A stretch of DNA of 64,000 nt from the NCBI RefSeq assembly GCF_000614125.1, contig NZ_BAKJ01000028.1, positions 1 through 64,000 of the forward strand, read 5' to 3'. This DNA comes from Bacteroides rodentium JCM 16496. GTDB lineage: Bacteria; Bacteroidota; Bacteroidia; Bacteroidales; Bacteroidaceae. Positions 61,902 through 64,000 of the stretch are shown here, one piece after another; the first letter of the stretch is position 1, and every line of letters starts with the position of its first letter. Under the pieces are notes generated by a model, which had not been told where the DNA came from, did no database searches, and saw only the letters and a list, made by a program, of their open reading frames with translations. The position numbers and the translations under genes were made by a program.

Positions 61902-62598
61902 TGCTGAATTGTATGATAGTGGATGACGAGCCTCTTGCCATCAAGCTCTTGCAAAGTTTTGTGGAGCGTACCCCGTTTCTTCACTTGTCCGGTGCCTATC
62001 TCAATCCCACCGAGCTTTGTCTGCCCTGGATGCCGATGTACATCTCTTATTCCTGGATATACAGATGCCGGGGGTGACCGGATTGGAACTGTCCCGGCTT
62101 GTTCCTTTGTCCACACGCATCGTCTTTACCACCGCTTTCAAGGAATATGCTTTTGAAAGTTATGAAGTGCAGGCGCTGGACTACTTGTTGAAGCCAGTCA
62201 GCTATCCTGCTTTTCTGAAAGCTGCGATTCGTGCAAAGACCTTTTTTGAGCAGGATACGCAGGTGGCTCGTGAAACGGATGCATCTTGTCTTTTTGTCAA
62301 AAGTGAATTTAAGTTGGTGCGGGTGGATTTTGATAATATTCTTTTCGTCAGTGGCTTGAAGGATTATGTCAGGTTTCATCTGGCAGACGGCAGACGACCG
62401 CTGATAGCCCTGATGACCATGAAAGCGGTGGAGGAAAAACTGCCGAGGAACCGTTTCTGCCGTGTGCATCGCTCTTATATCGTGGCGCTGGACAAGATAG
62501 AGAGTATCGAACGCAACCGCATTTATATCGGCAGTGAGCTTATACCGATTTCCGAAGCCTGCCAGGAAACTTTGAAGGAAAGGATAGGTGGACTGTGA
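61898..62598 (+). pseudogene. LytTR-type response regulator, one apparent frameshift
   Basis: A two-domain regulator of about 233 residues when corrected. The receiver begins MMLNCMIVDDEPLAIKLLQ. The frame breaks near 62014, where one G is missing (CGAGCTTTG for CGAGGCTTTG), and resumes EALSALDADVHLLFLDIQMPGVTG with the phospho-acceptor Asp. A LytTR DNA-binding domain ends it (about 130-233; LFVSGLKDYVRFHL, RFCRVHRSYIVAL, IPISEACQETL). It is translationally coupled to the LytS-like kinase and most likely controls the divergent outer-membrane gene. Confidence 0.88.
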
Positions 62599-62623
62599 AA
62601 TATGATGACAGGTAAATCAAAAT

Positions 62624-63703
62624 ATGGATATGAAAGAAAGAATATCGGCTACAAACAAGAAAGTGGTGACTTTTGGTGAAGTGATGCTCCGTCTGACTAC
62701 TCCGGGATTTCGCCGCTTCTCCCAGTCCAATGAGTTTATTGCAACCTATGGTGGCAGTGAGGCCAATGTTGCTGTGTCGTTGGCGCATTTTGGTATTCCT
62801 ACGGAATTTGTCACTCGCTTGCCAGACAATGCCATAGCCCATGCTTGTATTGCTTCCCTTCGGGCTTGCGGTTTGGACACGAAAGGGATTGTTTTTGGCG
62901 GCAAGCGCCTGGGACTGTATTATCTGGAGAGTGGTGCCGCTTTCCGAAATTCCAATGTGGTGTATGACCGTGAAGATTCCTCCTTTGCTACGCTTCGTCC
63001 CGGTATGATAGATTGGGAAAGAATTTTCTCTGATGCGGGATGGTTCCATTGGTCGGGTATTGCGGTCGCTCTTTCGCAGGATGGTGCCGATGCTTGCCGT
63101 GAAGCGCTTGAAGTGGCCGACCGTATGGGGCTGACCATTTCCTGTGACCTGAATTTCCGTAAGAAACTTTGGAATTATGGCCGTACGGCAGCTGAGGTAA
63201 TGCACCCCTTGATACAATATAGTGATGTTGTTTTTGGTGCAGAGCCTGAATATGAGGAAATTCTCGGCATACATTCTGTCGGGTTCAAGGCTGTGTCTGC
63301 TGCCGATACCTCTTTTGCTTCCAATCTTTCTGCCTTTGAGGAGTTTGGCCGGAAAGTCATCGGACTCGTGCCTCGTTGCCGGAAGGTCTTTCTGGAATTG
63401 CGTAATTCCATCACTTCCAATCATAACCTACTTGCCGCTGTCCTCTATTCTGACGGCACGTTGAAGCACACCGGCATTTATGACATCGAGCATGAAGTGG
63501 ATCGCGTCGGTGCAGGTGATGCTTTTGTAGGGGGCTTGATATATGGGTTGATTACTTATCCGCATGATGACCAGAAAGCATTGGAATATGCCCTTGCTGC
63601 ATCTGCCTTAAAGAATACGGTCTATGGTGATTTTAATCTGGTGACGGTGGAAGAGGTAGAGGGTCTGATGAATGGAAATATCTCGGGACGGGTTGCACGA
63701 TAA
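62624..63703 (+). CDS. kdgK: PfkB-family 2-dehydro-3-deoxygluconokinase
   Basis: A 359-residue sugar kinase that phosphorylates KDG at C6 in uronate/pectin breakdown. The opening KKVVTFGEVMLRLTTPGFRRFSQ, the first PfkB motif YGGSEANVAVSLAHFGIPTEFVTRLPDN and the second DRVGAGDAFVGGLIYGL (anion hole and catalytic Asp) are intact. The start MDMKERISATNKK at 62624 is used; 62630 is possible. It follows the LytTR gene by 25 bases but is probably a separate function. Related PfkB sugar kinases cannot be excluded without comparison. Confidence 0.88.
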   Translation: MDMKERISATNKKVVTFGEVMLRLTTPGFRRFSQSNEFIATYGGSEANVAVSLAHFGIPTEFVTRLPDNAIAHACIASLRACGLDTKGIVFGGKRLGLYYLESGAAFRNSNVVYDREDSSFATLRPGMIDWERIFSDAGWFHWSGIAVALSQDGADACREALEVADRMGLTISCDLNFRKKLWNYGRTAAEVMHPLIQYSDVVFGAEPEYEEILGIHSVGFKAVSAADTSFASNLSAFEEFGRKVIGLVPRCRKVFLELRNSITSNHNLLAAVLYSDGTLKHTGIYDIEHEVDRVGAGDAFVGGLIYGLITYPHDDQKALEYALAASALKNTVYGDFNLVTVEEVEGLMNGNISGRVAR

Positions 63704-63726
63704 TTTGTCGGGAGCAGAAATAAAAC

Positions 63727-63763
63727 TTCGCTTCATCAAAAGAGTATACAATGATGAAGCGAA
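63727..63763. terminator. Hairpin terminator
   Basis: TTCGCTTCATCA (63727-63738) is complementary to TGATGAAGCGAA (63752-63763). On the minus strand it is followed by TTTTATTTC, so it suits termination of the convergent MFS gene and perhaps kdgK. Confidence 0.7.
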
Positions 63764-63809
63764 CAATCAAGATGAACATCATGGTGATACCAATTTTGAG
63801 ATATTCTTG

Positions 63810-64000
63810 TTATTTCCTGCTGTAAAGGGTGATGGACAACGATATTATTGTTAAAATAACGCCGGTGCCGGCCACGCCATTCCATCCCCAAGTCTGCCAA
63901 CTGCTTCCTGCAAGGAAGGTGCCCAAAGAGCCGCCGATGAAGTAAGTAGTCATGAAAATTGTATTTACCCGATTGGAGGCAGACGGGCAGATGTCGAAAA
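63810..64000 (-). CDS. MFS transporter, C-terminal part (runs off the window)
   Basis: The last 63 codons on the minus strand read FDICPSASNRVNTIFMTTYF, IGGSLGTFLAGSSWQTWGWN, GVAGTGVILTIISLSITLYS and RK before the stop at 63810. This matches the end of 12-helix MFS exporters, where NRVNTIFMTTYFIGGSLG is a helix-11/12 signature. The gene begins beyond base 64,000. The intergenic stretch to kdgK holds a terminator hairpin. Substrate unknown. Confidence 0.8.
   Translation of the reverse strand, partial: FDICPSASNRVNTIFMTTYFIGGSLGTFLAGSSWQTWGWNGVAGTGVILTIISLSITLYSRK

Overview
This window is chromosomal DNA from a gut Bacteroides-type bacterium (order Bacteroidales). The evidence is repeated TAnnTTTG promoter elements (usually TATCTTTG), Bacteroidales-specific families (DUF4251, PepSY-like DUF2874, glycine-zipper lipoproteins, OMP/TonB-receptor-like proteins, IntDOT-type integrase, RteA/RteB) and the A-rich, SD-poor gene starts usual for the group. 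The species cannot be fixed from the sequence alone.

Layout. 0-12.4 kb: queD-queE, tRNA-Trp, a Mug-like uracil glycosylase, a KamA-like radical SAM gene, an AGCS symporter, an AlbA_2 protein, a 58-aa histone-H1-like gene, a radical SAM / TIGR03915 DNA-repair pair, MgtC, a lytic transglycosylase, an SDR and YjbQ. 12.4-22.4 kb: a MITE-like repeat, SGNH hydrolase, MaoC hydratase, two small Cys-rich proteins, a TPR sensor kinase, an MGMT-type alkyltransferase beside endonuclease IV, VOC and GNAT proteins, and an RluA protein with a long N-terminal extension. 22.65-34.75 kb: an integrated mobilizable element of about 12 kb (IntDOT-type integrase, primase, SF3-like helicase, mobC, relaxase, rteA/rteB-like regulators, and an AT-rich AraC/monooxygenase/GNAT cargo) that appears to split a GAF-PAS sensor kinase gene. 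36.2-42.3 kb: the N-degron operon clpS-clpA-aat, then a glycine-zipper lipoprotein, an SDR, an M48 protease lipoprotein and an ATPase remnant. 42.3-47.9 kb: a type III restriction-modification locus with a strikingly structured leader. 47.9-64 kb: lipoproteins, a CBS/CNNM transporter-like protein, an esterase, an S41 protease, metY-mnmA, a LuxR-type response regulator, a deleted nhaC, an outer-membrane receptor divergent from a LytS/LytTR pair, kdgK, and the 3' end of an MFS transporter.

A notable property of the window is that at least thirteen positions outside the mobile element carry a single missing base, nearly always in a short G/C run. These break otherwise intact genes (kamA-like twice, radical SAM, VOC, aat, clpA, res, esterase, nhaC twice, lytS, lytTR, and the ATPase remnant). 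Restoring one base returns a family-like protein each time, so systematic under-calling of G/C runs in the assembly is the simplest explanation. The internal deletion in nhaC and the collapsed ATPase are different and look like real gene loss.

The best candidates for undescribed biology are: the 42.48-43.08 kb region before the type III mod gene (three phased CCCAAG palindromes, a promoter, and a leader of about 390 nt with mutually exclusive helices); the AT-rich swapped recognition cassette within mod; the AraC operator array in the mobile element; the iteron-like TAATACG cluster beside the element's replication genes; and the radical SAM / TIGR03915 repair pair next to a histone-like gene.
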